Assembly (NCBI GenBank): GCA_945906755.1
Contig: CAMDRJ010000005.1
Span: 1 to 43,018 of the forward strand
Length of the DNA: 43,018 nucleotides
From: Klebsiella pneumoniae
GTDB lineage: Bacteria; Pseudomonadota; Gammaproteobacteria; Burkholderiales; SG8-39
Direction of reading: 5' to 3'
Shown here: positions 7,447 to 15,510 of the stretch, piece after piece
How positions within the stretch are numbered: position 1 is the first letter of the stretch
How the letters are laid out: the number at the start of each line of letters is the position of its first letter
The notes under the pieces: model-generated
What the model was told of the DNA's origin: nothing
Seen by the model: the letters and a program-made list of their open reading frames with translations, nothing else
Databases searched by the model: none
Position numbers and translations under genes: made by a program

Positions 7447-8841
7447 CTAGAGTGTGCGGACATCGGTAATGCGGCCGGCGATTGCGGCAGCGGCGGCCAT
7501 CGGTGGACTCGCAAGATGGGTGCGCGCCCCTGGCCCTTGGCGGCCCACAAAATTCCGGTTCGAAGTCGACACCGAGCGTTCGCCCGGCGCCAGCGTTTCG
7601 CCATTGGCCCCAACGCAAAGCGAGCATCCCGGCTCGCGCCATTCGAAGCCGGCCGCAAGAAAAATTTTGTCCAGCCCTTCTGCCTCGGCCTGACGCTTGA
7701 CCGACTTCGAACCCGGCACCACCCACGCCTTGACCTTGGGCGCCACTTTTCGTCCCTTTGCAACCGCGGCAGCAGCGCGCAAATCGGCCAGGCGACTATT
7801 GGTGCATGAGCCGATGAACACCCAATCGATCGGGGTACCGGCGAGCGGCTGTCCGGGTTGTAGCCCCATGTAGTCCAAGGCGGCGCGCATCGACCGCTTG
7901 CGATCCGGGTCGGTGGCCGCTTCCGGATCGGGAATGGCATCGTTGATGCCGATGACATCCTGGGGGCTCGTGCCCCAGGTAATCTGCGGCGAAAGGTTGG
8001 AGACGTCGAGGTCGACTTCCCGGTCGAACAGCGCATCCGCATCGCTTGCGAGCAACCGCCATTGAGCGATCGCCCGATCCCAGTCGCTTCCCTTCGGCGC
8101 AAACGGACGCCCGTTGACGAATTCAAAAGCCGTCTCATCGGGCGCGACCATGCCCGTCTTCGCGCCGAGCTCGATGGAAAGATTGCAGATCGTCAGACGG
8201 CCCTCGATGGCCATTGCGCGCATCGCACTACCCGCGTACTCGACCGCATAGCCGGTGCCACCCGCCGCCCCGATCTGGCCGATCAGGCAAAGAATGACGT
8301 CCTTCGGTTCCACACCCGCCGACAGCCGCCCCTCGATATTCACCCGCATCCGCTTTGGTTTGCGCTGGACGATCGTCTGCGTGGCAAGCACATGCATCAC
8401 CTCGGAGGCACCGATCCCCCACGAGAGCGCGCCCAATCCACCATGGGTGCTGGTATGGCTGTCCCCGCAAAGCAGCAGAAGGCCGGGCTGGGTGAGACCG
8501 AGCTCTGGCCCGATGACATGGACGATCCCCTGCCCGTCATCGTTGACATCGAACAACCGGATCCCATATTTTTTCGCTGCCCGGCGCAAGGCGCTGATAT
8601 AGCGCTCGCTCCACTCCGCCGTGCCACCGGTGCGACCGGGCGCAGTGGACACCACATGGTCGGGCACCGCGAATGTCATCTCCGGATTGCGCACGCCCCG
8701 CCCCTGCTTTTCGAGATCCGCAAACAGCAGGGCATGCAGGTCGATATAGAGATGCCGATCCACCGCCAGCAGGTCCACGCCCGGCGCGAGGCTGCAAATC
8801 CGATGGGCATCCCATATTTTGTCGAACAAGGTCTGCGGCAC
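7447..8841 (-). CDS. leuC: LeuC-like large subunit of an aconitase-family hydratase
   Basis: A 464-residue protein holding the iron-sulfur cluster of a hydro-lyase. Cluster ligands are visible: C346 in FIGSCTNSRLADL, and C406 and C409 in GCSLC. LLLCGDSHTSTHGGLGALSWG and STSNRNFVGRQG are also kept. Compared with ordinary LeuC, the segment after the last cluster cysteine, normally LAMNPD, reads VGANGE, which points to a paralogue with a changed substrate. With the LeuD-like subunit it would add or remove water on a di- or tricarboxylate. It lies 63 bp after the lyase gene. Whether this is the strain's leucine enzyme depends on whether another leuCD exists elsewhere. Confidence 0.88.
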   Translation of the reverse strand: MPQTLFDKIWDAHRICSLAPGVDLLAVDRHLYIDLHALLFADLEKQGRGVRNPEMTFAVPDHVVSTAPGRTGGTAEWSERYISALRRAAKKYGIRLFDVNDDGQGIVHVIGPELGLTQPGLLLLCGDSHTSTHGGLGALSWGIGASEVMHVLATQTIVQRKPKRMRVNIEGRLSAGVEPKDVILCLIGQIGAAGGTGYAVEYAGSAMRAMAIEGRLTICNLSIELGAKTGMVAPDETAFEFVNGRPFAPKGSDWDRAIAQWRLLASDADALFDREVDLDVSNLSPQITWGTSPQDVIGINDAIPDPEAATDPDRKRSMRAALDYMGLQPGQPLAGTPIDWVFIGSCTNSRLADLRAAAAVAKGRKVAPKVKAWVVPGSKSVKRQAEAEGLDKIFLAAGFEWREPGCSLCVGANGETLAPGERSVSTSNRNFVGRQGPGARTHLASPPMAAAAAIAGRITDVRTL

Positions 8842-8904
8842 GGTGCTCTCTCCTGATGTCGATTCGCCGAACGATATGCGGCTAGCCTCCCTACTCGCGG
8901 ATGT

Positions 8905-9780
8905 TCAGGAATCGCGATATTTTTTATCGAATTCCGCCACCCAATCAAATCCCATCAACGCGCTGAAGGCCTTGAATTCATAGACCGGCACCGACAGCTT
9001 GGTGGTCGAGCCATGCTTCTTGAGATCGGTGTAGACCGACTCAATCGCCTTCGCCGCGGCAAGAAATCCGGAGCCAGGAAAAATCGCGATCCGATAGCCG
9101 AGTTCTTGCAGCGACTTGGCATCGAGCACCGGCGTGCGACCGCCTTCCACCATATTAGCCAGGGTTGGCACGCCCTTGAAGGTGTCGCAGATCTTTTTCA
9201 TCTCATCGACCGATTCGGGCGATTCGATAAAAATCACATCGGCCCCTGCTTTCAGGTACGCCTCACCCCGACGCAACGCCTCGTCGATGCCATGGGTGGT
9301 GCGTGAGTCGGTTCGCGCCACGATCAAGAAATTCTTGTCGGTCCGCGCTTCCACCGCGACGCGTACCTTTGCCACCATATCGGCGGTCGGAATCACGCGC
9401 CTACCCATCATATGGCCGCACTTCTTGGGAAACTCTTGGTCTTCCAATTGAATCCCGCAGGCACCCGCGGCCTCATAACCGCGCACGGTCTGCTGCACAT
9501 TCAGCAATCCACCATAGCCGGTGTCACCATCGGCAATAAAAGGCGTGCTCGCATGGCTGGCGATCATGCCGACCCGGTTCACCATATCGCTATAGGTTGC
9601 AATACCCGCATCCGGCAGGCCAAGATAAGAGGCAACGACGCCATAGCCTGTCATGTAAAGGCATTCAAAACCCATGCGATCGGCTAGTCGCACCGAAACG
9701 CCATCGTATACGCCAGGCGCGACAATCAATTCCGGCTTCTTCAAGCGCTCGGCCAAGCGTTTGCGGGACACTTCGCTCAT
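8905..9780 (-). CDS. Isocitrate lyase / PEP mutase family C-C lyase
   Basis: A 291-residue TIM-barrel enzyme. IADGDTGYGG (residues 82-91) gives the metal-binding aspartates, and KKCGH (119-123) is the lyase signature with the catalytic cysteine, also found in methylisocitrate lyase (PrpB) and 2,3-dimethylmalate lyase. This argues for a retro-aldol lyase rather than a phosphonate mutase. The start at 9780 is chosen for its CAGGAG site; an in-frame ATG at 9801 lacks one. Being next to a LeuCD-like hydratase, it may cleave the hydrated product to pyruvate plus a short acid, as in the DmdAB-Dml steps of nicotinate fermentation. This pairing is an inference. Confidence 0.88.
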   Translation of the reverse strand: MSEVSRKRLAERLKKPELIVAPGVYDGVSVRLADRMGFECLYMTGYGVVASYLGLPDAGIATYSDMVNRVGMIASHASTPFIADGDTGYGGLLNVQQTVRGYEAAGACGIQLEDQEFPKKCGHMMGRRVIPTADMVAKVRVAVEARTDKNFLIVARTDSRTTHGIDEALRRGEAYLKAGADVIFIESPESVDEMKKICDTFKGVPTLANMVEGGRTPVLDAKSLQELGYRIAIFPGSGFLAAAKAIESVYTDLKKHGSTTKLSVPVYEFKAFSALMGFDWVAEFDKKYRDS

Positions 9781-9840
9781 GGTTTGCTCCTGTTGGGTCA
9801 TCGGTGGAATGAAATCGGGCGAGGCTTCGCCTGCATGGCA

Positions 9841-11028
9841 TCAGGCGATCCGGGCCGACGCGCGGAGCGCCTCAATCATTGAACTTTTCATGAGGAACGC
9901 TTTTGCGGTGATGGCGTTCTCGGCTTGGCGACACAGCTCGTCTTGCGCTTTTTTGCGCTCGGTCGGATCGCGCTCGGTCATCAGCTTGCGGTTCCTTGCG
10001 GTATTGGCATTGATGTAGTCGATGGCAACCGGACGCCGCTGCCGTTCATAGCGATCGAGGATCGACTCGCTTGCTTCGCGCCGTTCGATCGCGATCAATT
10101 TCTCGGCCAGATTGATCGCATCGTGCAGGCCGCCATTCATGCCCATGCCGCCTAATGGATTATTGAGATGCGCCGAATCACCGGCGAGAAAGACCCGCCC
10201 CACCCGGTAGCGCGCGGCAACGCGTTGATGAACGCTATACAGCGTGCGATGGATCGTCTCGTAGCGTACGGCGCGTGGCCATACCGCTTGCAGCCGCTGC
10301 TCGGTGCGATCGTCCGACAGGATCTCTTCGTCCGACTCACCCGGCCCGGTCGGGAATAGGCAACGCCATGATCCGAGCACGCGCAGCAGCACCAACCATT
10401 CGTCGATATCGGCGAGGTAGTTGACGAAACAGAGCCGATCAATCACCTCGGAAAAGTCGAACGTTGTGGTGGCGACAAAAAATCGTTCCGGAAAAGTGAG
10501 TCCCTCGAATTCGACACCCATCGCCTGACGAACTGCGCCCCACGCACCGTCCGCGCCAATGACGTAGTCGCCGCGATGCGTCTGCGGTCCGTCTGTCGCA
10601 TCGACGGTAAGCGTCACAGCGTCCGCTGTCTGCGTGAGGCTCGTAACCTTGGCGTTGAAGATGATCTGCGCATGGGGAAACGCGCGCAAATGGCGATGCA
10701 CGAGACGCGCGTACTTGAACTGCTCGTATTGCACGCGGTAAGGGTGATCCGTTTCACCGCGCAGGAGCTCCATATCGAACTCCGCGATCTGCCCGGACTT
10801 GCGGTCGCGATGCTGGGTATAGCGCGCGATCAGCCCCGCGCGCAGGATATCGTCGATCAGTCCGAGCCGACCCATCATATCGAGCGTCGCCGGATGCCAG
10901 GTGGAGGCGCGCAAATCTTCCGCCAATCCACCGTTTCGCTCGAAGACCGTAACCGGAACGCCGGCGCGTGCCAGCACCAGAGCGGCAGTGAGGCCAACCG
11001 GGCCGGCACCAGAAATGAGAACTTTCAT
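9841..11028 (-). CDS. FAD-dependent monooxygenase (PHBH-type flavoprotein)
   Basis: A 395-residue class A flavoprotein hydroxylase. GAGPVGLTAALVLARAGVPV is the FAD-binding Rossmann start, GADGAWGAVRQAMG is the DG motif contacting FAD and NAD(P)H, and VFLAGDSAHLNNPLGGMGMN is the GD motif. Such enzymes hydroxylate aromatic or heteroaromatic rings with oxygen and NAD(P)H. Its C-terminal part is short, without the thioredoxin-like domain of phenol hydroxylases. It is followed by the lyase gene with a 60-bp gap. A terminator just upstream means it needs its own promoter in the 62 bp before its start, or depends on readthrough. The substrate is not known. Confidence 0.88.
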   Translation of the reverse strand: MKVLISGAGPVGLTAALVLARAGVPVTVFERNGGLAEDLRASTWHPATLDMMGRLGLIDDILRAGLIARYTQHRDRKSGQIAEFDMELLRGETDHPYRVQYEQFKYARLVHRHLRAFPHAQIIFNAKVTSLTQTADAVTLTVDATDGPQTHRGDYVIGADGAWGAVRQAMGVEFEGLTFPERFFVATTTFDFSEVIDRLCFVNYLADIDEWLVLLRVLGSWRCLFPTGPGESDEEILSDDRTEQRLQAVWPRAVRYETIHRTLYSVHQRVAARYRVGRVFLAGDSAHLNNPLGGMGMNGGLHDAINLAEKLIAIERREASESILDRYERQRRPVAIDYINANTARNRKLMTERDPTERKKAQDELCRQAENAITAKAFLMKSSMIEALRASARIA

Positions 11029-11090
11029 GCATGCAGTCTATCAGCGGCGCGGGCCGATGCAACGATGGTCGTCGGTTCCGCAAGGCCAAC

Positions 11091-11119
11091 AAAAAAGCCC
11101 CGGATCACGGGGCTTTTTT
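11091..11119 (-). terminator. Rho-independent terminator after tctA
   Basis: AAAAAAGCCCCG (11091-11102) and CGGGGCTTTTTT (11108-11119) form a perfect 12-bp stem with a five-base loop, ending in six Ts in either direction. It lies 18 bp after the tctA stop on the minus strand and before the monooxygenase start, so it would end the tctBA transcript. Confidence 0.92.
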
Positions 11120-11137
11120 GAGCGAGAGCAGCGCTTG

Positions 11138-12640
11138 CTATTCGACGAACGCCTTTTCTCTGGTCTTCTTGAAAGCCGGTGCCAACATCATCAACAAAAG
11201 AATGATCGCGACCCCCAGCAACACCGCCGAAATCGGACGCGTAAAGAACACAATCGGATCACCACGCGATAGCAGCATCGCACGACGCAGGTTCTCCTCC
11301 ATCATTGGCCCCAGAATAAAGCCAAGAATCAATGGTGCCGGTTCGCACTCCAGCTTCACGCAGATGTAGCCGAACACGCCGAACGCGACCGTCATCAGAA
11401 TATCGAAGTTCGAATTGTTGAGACTGAACACACCGATGCAGCAGAACAACAGAATCGCCGGGTAAAGGATTCGGTACTGTACCGACAGGAGCTTCACCCA
11501 CATGCCGATGAGCGGAAGATTGAGTACCACCAGCATCAGATTGCCGACCCACATACTGGCGATCATGCCCCAGAAGAGTTCCTTTCTCTCGGTCATCACC
11601 TGTGGTCCGGGGGCGATACCCTGAATCATCATCGCCCCGATCATGAGCGCCATGACCGGATTGGAGGGAATGCCCAACGTGAGCAGCGGAATGAAGGAGG
11701 TTTGCGCTCCTGCATTATTTGCGGCTTCCGGCGCCGCGACCCCGCGAATGTCGCCCTTACCGAATTGGGAATTGTCCTTGACCGACTTTTTCTCCAGCGC
11801 GTAGGCGGCGAATGCGGCTAACAACGCGCCGCCACCTGGCAGAATGCCAAGGGCCGAGCCGAGAATGGTGCCACGCAAGATCGAGGGCGTGCAGACCTTT
11901 AGGTCATGCATCGTCGGCAACAGGTTTGTTACCTTGGCGACGAACACATCGCGATTCGCCTTCTGATCGAGATTCGCGATGATCTCGGCAAAGCCGAACA
12001 TACCCATCGCCACTGCAACGAAACCGATACCGTCCGACAACTCGGAGACGCCGAAGCTAAAGCGCGCGACACCGGAATTGACGTCGGTACCAACAATGCC
12101 AAGCAAGAGGCCAAGGATGGTCATCGCGATCGCCTTGATCAGCGAGCCGTGCGCAAGAACCGTCGCCGCCACCAGACCGACCACCATCAGAGAAAAATAC
12201 TCGGCGGGACCGAATTTCAGTGCAACTTCGGCGAGCGGCGGCGCGAACAGGGCGATGACGATGGTGGCCGCGCAGCCGGCGAAGAATGAGCCGATCGCGG
12301 CAATGCCCAGGGCCGCGCCGGCCCTCCCCTGTCTGGCCATCTGATAGCCATCGATCGTTGTGACCGCAGAAGCCGATTCACCCGGCAGATTGACCAGGAT
12401 CGCGGTCGTGGAACCGCCGTACTGCGCGCCGTAATAAATGCCGGCCAGCATGATGAGCGCCGAAATCGGCGGGAGCGTAAAGGTGACCGGCAGCAACATC
12501 GCGATCGTGGCAACCGGGCCGATGCCCGGCAACACGCCGATCAACGTGCCAAGCACCACGCCCATGAAGCAGTAGAGAAAATTGATCGGCGAGAGCGCGA
12601 CGGAAAAGCCGAGTCCGAGATTAGCGAGTAGCGCTTCCAT
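11138..12640 (-). CDS. tctA: Tripartite tricarboxylate transporter permease, TctA family
   Basis: A 500-residue inner-membrane protein with about 11-12 hydrophobic segments. VVLGTLIGVLPGIGPVATIAM, YGAQYGGSTTAILVNLPGES and TLGIPSNPVMALMIGAMM are characteristic TctA signatures; the two glycine-proline motifs form the substrate path. It works with the small TctB subunit, encoded four bases upstream, and a periplasmic TctC binding protein. No TctC gene is seen in this window, so the binding protein must come from elsewhere. The transporter imports di- or tricarboxylates using a sodium or proton gradient. The gene ends 18 bp before a strong terminator. Confidence 0.95.
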   Translation of the reverse strand: MEALLANLGLGFSVALSPINFLYCFMGVVLGTLIGVLPGIGPVATIAMLLPVTFTLPPISALIMLAGIYYGAQYGGSTTAILVNLPGESASAVTTIDGYQMARQGRAGAALGIAAIGSFFAGCAATIVIALFAPPLAEVALKFGPAEYFSLMVVGLVAATVLAHGSLIKAIAMTILGLLLGIVGTDVNSGVARFSFGVSELSDGIGFVAVAMGMFGFAEIIANLDQKANRDVFVAKVTNLLPTMHDLKVCTPSILRGTILGSALGILPGGGALLAAFAAYALEKKSVKDNSQFGKGDIRGVAAPEAANNAGAQTSFIPLLTLGIPSNPVMALMIGAMMIQGIAPGPQVMTERKELFWGMIASMWVGNLMLVVLNLPLIGMWVKLLSVQYRILYPAILLFCCIGVFSLNNSNFDILMTVAFGVFGYICVKLECEPAPLILGFILGPMMEENLRRAMLLSRGDPIVFFTRPISAVLLGVAIILLLMMLAPAFKKTREKAFVE

Positions 12641-12643
12641 GGC

Positions 12644-13429
12644 TTATTTCCCCAGTCCGATTTTGCGGCAGACATCGTCCATCACATCGGGGCATACGTT
12701 GAACGGCAGCCCCAAGCCGAAGACGAAAGCGGAAATGCAGAAAATCCCCAGCACGGCGGACAACGCGCCGAGTTCCATCCCCTTCATTCGCTTGCCAAGC
12801 AGAATGATCGCGGTAATCGAAACGATCGTGATCGCGGCCATTGCAAACCCCTTGCCGATACCGATCGCCAGGAGCTTGTAGGCACCCAGATGGACGGCGA
12901 GCGCCACGAGCGCGAAAACCACCGACTTGGGAACGTCATTCCAGTTGAAGTCTTCGCCCTGCGCGCGACTGATGATGATCAAAATGATCGTTGAAAGGTA
13001 GAGACCAAGCGGCTTCAAGACAAACGCAAACACCACCACGGCCGATAGAATCACGTAAAGGTGCGGTGGGCCGAACGCCCCGGTGAGAGCGATCAGGCAG
13101 CAGGCAAGCACGATCTGATACCAGAACCCACCGCCTGCCGGCCCCTTGATGGCGTAGGCAAGTAACCCAAGGCCAATGCCTACGACCAGCGGAAGCCAGC
13201 GAAATGGCATGAACTTCAGGGGGAAGCTGAATTTCGAAACGTACGCCCGAAATAGCACGCAGGCGCCAAGCACGGCGCACAATCCGCCCAACATGGTTGG
13301 GAAGTACGCCGGCCCCATCCTGACGGCGTTGCCCATGTTGTAACTCTTCATGGCAACGATCATGAAACCAAGCCCGAATGCGATGAACATCAGGCCCGCC
13401 CAAAAATCCTTGCCGTTCTTGATTTGCAT
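12644..13429 (-). CDS. tctB: Tripartite tricarboxylate transporter small subunit, TctB family (extended)
   Basis: A 261-residue membrane protein with about eight hydrophobic segments. KDFWAGLMFIAFGLGFM and the GNAVRMGPAYFPTMLGGL stretch match the TctB N-terminus, and LKPLGLYLSTIILIII matches the middle of the family. Usual TctB proteins are near 150 residues with four membrane segments; this one has an added pair of hydrophobic segments before the typical FVFGLGLPF ending, plus extra length in the middle. The start at 13429 is backed by AAGGGGGAG; an in-frame ATG at 13450 is not. It is the first gene of the tctBA unit, so its promoter is in 13430-13828. Confidence 0.9.
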   Translation of the reverse strand: MQIKNGKDFWAGLMFIAFGLGFMIVAMKSYNMGNAVRMGPAYFPTMLGGLCAVLGACVLFRAYVSKFSFPLKFMPFRWLPLVVGIGLGLLAYAIKGPAGGGFWYQIVLACCLIALTGAFGPPHLYVILSAVVVFAFVLKPLGLYLSTIILIIISRAQGEDFNWNDVPKSVVFALVALAVHLGAYKLLAIGIGKGFAMAAITIVSITAIILLGKRMKGMELGALSAVLGIFCISAFVFGLGLPFNVCPDVMDDVCRKIGLGK

Positions 13430-13828
13430 GTCTCCCCCTTCTTGCGTCAAGTCCTTATGGCTCGTCGCTCCGGCGTCCGTCGGTGCGGCTTGCCTATCGT
13501 TCGGTCGTCGCTTTACTTTTTACTACCTGCTACCTACTACCCGCGCCGGCACTACACGCCGTGCGAACCCGTCGCTGTGGATCAACGGGCGGAGTATTGT
13601 GCCATAGCGCCAAAGGATTACCAGTTCGTTACACCTGACGACCAACTTGCAGAAAAGCCCGCGCATTTGCATCTCTACACGAATCCTGGAATCGGCGCTT
13701 CTTCAGCTGGCAACAGGCCTTGCTTTGCACCCTGCGCAAAGCGTCGCGAACGCGTTTGCCGCAGTCGTTTAGCGCCAGTGCCTCTACCTCGATCGGCGTC
13801 CCCATGCAATCGTTAGGGAATCGTCTTG
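13430..13828. other. 399-bp gap between tctB and the DAHP synthase gene
   Basis: Nothing here reads as a gene: open frames are short, lack ribosome-binding sites and have unlikely composition. A pyrimidine-rich stretch with repeated CTACCT/CTACTACC units lies near 13520-13545. The promoter for tctBA must be in this gap, but no clear -35/-10 pair is seen, and no terminator hairpin is evident after the DAHP synthase stop. Confidence 0.5.
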
Positions 13829-14932
13829 CTATCGCTCACGACGCTTACGCACCGCCTCGGCCAAGCGTTCGAGTAACGGCACTGTATCGTCCCAACCGAT
13901 GCAGCCATCAGTGATGCTCTGACCGTAGGCAAGCGCTTTGCCCGGCACATGGTCCTGCCTGCCCGCATGCAAATGCGATTCAATCATGACACCAAAAATC
14001 CGCTCGTCACCGGCGGCCATCTGCCGTGCGACCTCGGCGCCCACTTCCGATTGCCGACGATAGTCCTTCTGGCTATTAGCATGCGAGAAGTCGATCATGA
14101 TCTTTGGGCGCACCTTCGCCTTCACCAATTCATCGGCAGCCGCCTGCACGCTCGCAGCATCGAAGTTCGGGTGTTTGCCGCCGCGCAAGATGACGTGGCA
14201 ATCGTCGTTGCCGCGCGTCTCGACGATCGCGACCTGGCCGTTCTTGTGAATCGATAGAAAATGATGCCGGCGCTGCGCGGCGAGAATCGCATCGATCGCG
14301 ATTCGCACATTGCCATCGGTGCCGTTCTTGAATCCGATCGGCGCCGAAATGCCGGACGCCAGTTCACGATGCACCTGCGATTCGGTGGTGCGCGCGCCGA
14401 TCGCACCCCAACTGATCAGATCGCCGATGTATTGGGGCGATATCACGTCGAGAAATTCCGAGCCGGCCGGCACGCCCTCACGATTGATACGGACCAAGAG
14501 ATCCCGTGCGATCCGAAGGCCCTCGTTGATCCGAAAGCTTTCGTTCATATAAGGGTCATTGATCAAACCTTTCCACCCGACGGTGGTGCGCGGTTTCTCG
14601 AAGTACACGCGCATGACAATCTCGAGATCGGCCGACAGGCGCGCCCGCTCCTTGGCGAGACGCCCAGCGTACTCGATCGCAGCGACCGGATCATGAATCG
14701 AACAGGGACCCACAATCACCAGCAGGCGGTCTGATTTGCCATGCAGGATTTCTTTGAGCCGTAAGCGCGTATCCGAGATCAGCGTTTCGACCGGCGTCCC
14801 TTCGATCGGAAAAAAGCGGATCAGGTGTTCCGGTGGCGGTAGCGGGACGATGCCCTGGATGCGTTCATCGTCGGTCCGCGATGTGCGATCAACCGGTCCG
14901 GCGCCTTGAAACGGCTCGTGCATGGATGCCAT
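13829..14932 (-). CDS. aroG: 3-deoxy-7-phosphoheptulonate (DAHP) synthase, class I
   Basis: A 367-residue enzyme joining phosphoenolpyruvate and erythrose 4-phosphate, the first step toward Phe, Tyr and Trp. VIVGPCSIHDPVAAIEYA, EKPRTTVGWKGLINDP, GAIGARTTESQVHRE, IGFKNGTDGN and MIDFSHANSQK are class I (AroF/G/H) motifs; the cysteine of GPCSIHD and the histidine of DFSHAN are metal ligands. AGGGGAG precedes the ATG. Which AroF/G/H feedback type it is cannot be decided here. The leader ahead of it carries an apparent attenuator with Phe and Tyr codons, so expression is likely controlled by aromatic amino acid supply. Confidence 0.95.
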   Translation of the reverse strand: MASMHEPFQGAGPVDRTSRTDDERIQGIVPLPPPEHLIRFFPIEGTPVETLISDTRLRLKEILHGKSDRLLVIVGPCSIHDPVAAIEYAGRLAKERARLSADLEIVMRVYFEKPRTTVGWKGLINDPYMNESFRINEGLRIARDLLVRINREGVPAGSEFLDVISPQYIGDLISWGAIGARTTESQVHRELASGISAPIGFKNGTDGNVRIAIDAILAAQRRHHFLSIHKNGQVAIVETRGNDDCHVILRGGKHPNFDAASVQAAADELVKAKVRPKIMIDFSHANSQKDYRRQSEVGAEVARQMAAGDERIFGVMIESHLHAGRQDHVPGKALAYGQSITDGCIGWDDTVPLLERLAEAVRKRRER

Positions 14933-15031
14933 GGTGCTCCCCTAAATTGTTGCAAAAACCTTGCTCACGTTCCGCAGACTGCGGCCTGCACGATCGCAAC
15001 GCCGCGCGTCGCATAGGTCGCCAGCGCGCGG

Positions 15032-15067
15032 AAAAAAAAACCGCCAGGCGGCGGGCTCTGGCGGTTT
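15032..15067 (-). terminator. Attenuator hairpin ahead of the DAHP synthase gene
   Basis: On the minus strand AAACCGCCAG (from 15067) and CTGGCGGTTT (to 15038) form a perfect 10-bp stem with a ten-base loop, followed by T through 15032 (nine Ts from 15040). This is a textbook intrinsic terminator, but it sits about 100 bp before the start codon of the gene it precedes, in the same direction, and 22 bp after a short leader reading frame. A possible competing pairing is GGCGGG inside the leader frame (near 15108) with CCCGCC in the loop. Confidence 0.88.
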
Positions 15068-15089
15068 CCTTGGATCAAAACGGCAGCTG

Positions 15090-15164
15090 CTAGCCGATCT
15101 CCCCCGCCATTCGGGTCGAAAATCGATAAAACAACCGATGCGTAGAAAGACTGCGGTGCGCCAT
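15090..15164 (-). CDS. Leader peptide of the DAHP synthase attenuator
   Basis: A 24-codon frame: ATG at 15164, TAG ending at 15090. An AAGGAG ribosome-binding site lies eight bases before the ATG. Codons 11-15 read LFYRF, so three of five are Phe or Tyr, within an otherwise plain peptide starting MAHRSLSTHR. The stop is 22 bp before the terminator hairpin. By analogy with pheA, trpE and other attenuators in proteobacteria, ribosome stalling at the aromatic codons would let an alternative RNA fold form and transcription proceed. The position, site and codons are seen; the function is inferred. No coding role beyond regulation is expected. Confidence 0.75.
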   Translation of the reverse strand: MAHRSLSTHRLFYRFSTRMAGEIG

Positions 15165-15510
15165 TTCGAAACTCCTTACAGCCGCCATTCAAGCACGATC
15201 CACCCTGCGATGGCAAATCGAAGTTTTTCAACCAGGGCGATCGCCAAAGCCGGCCCACGAGCGAAGCGCGGCGGAACCATACCGGCATCGCATCGGTCCG
15301 ATCCTTACCGGGATGAACATCCGATGCTGCAATTCCAGGAATAGCAGCCTCGCTAGGCGAGTGCCACAAGCAGCAATCGCGGGAGATATGTCGCACTTCA
15401 GCAACGCAATGGCAACCAATCTGAATGTAGCCGCGTTATTGGCCTTTATCGGGCCTTAAGAGCGGCCGATGCAAGTGGTACGGTCATCCTGCAAATCGCT
15501 AGGAGGCACT
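15165..15510. other. Divergent promoter region between the DAHP synthase leader and the AAA gene
   Basis: 346 bp with no convincing gene. It must hold the promoters of both the minus-strand leader transcript and the plus-strand AAA gene. A TTGAAA element (minus strand, near 15230) could be a -35 box, but no good -10 follows at 17 bp. A ten-base palindrome GGCGATCGCC is near 15238. Confidence 0.4.

Noticed and set aside
13424-13816. 130-codon plus-strand frame in the tctB-aroG gap
   Set aside because: No ribosome-binding site, no motifs and odd composition (many Arg, Cys, Pro); treated as non-coding.
15236-15246. GGCGATCGCC and many other CGATCG-containing palindromes
   Set aside because: CGATCG-like words are frequent throughout the coding sequence and look like codon bias rather than a repeat family; counts were not computed.
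14965-15396. 143-codon minus-strand frame over the aroG leader
   Set aside because: It runs through the terminator hairpin in another frame, has no ribosome-binding site, and its composition is unlike the neighbours. The 24-codon frame with AAGGAG is preferred.
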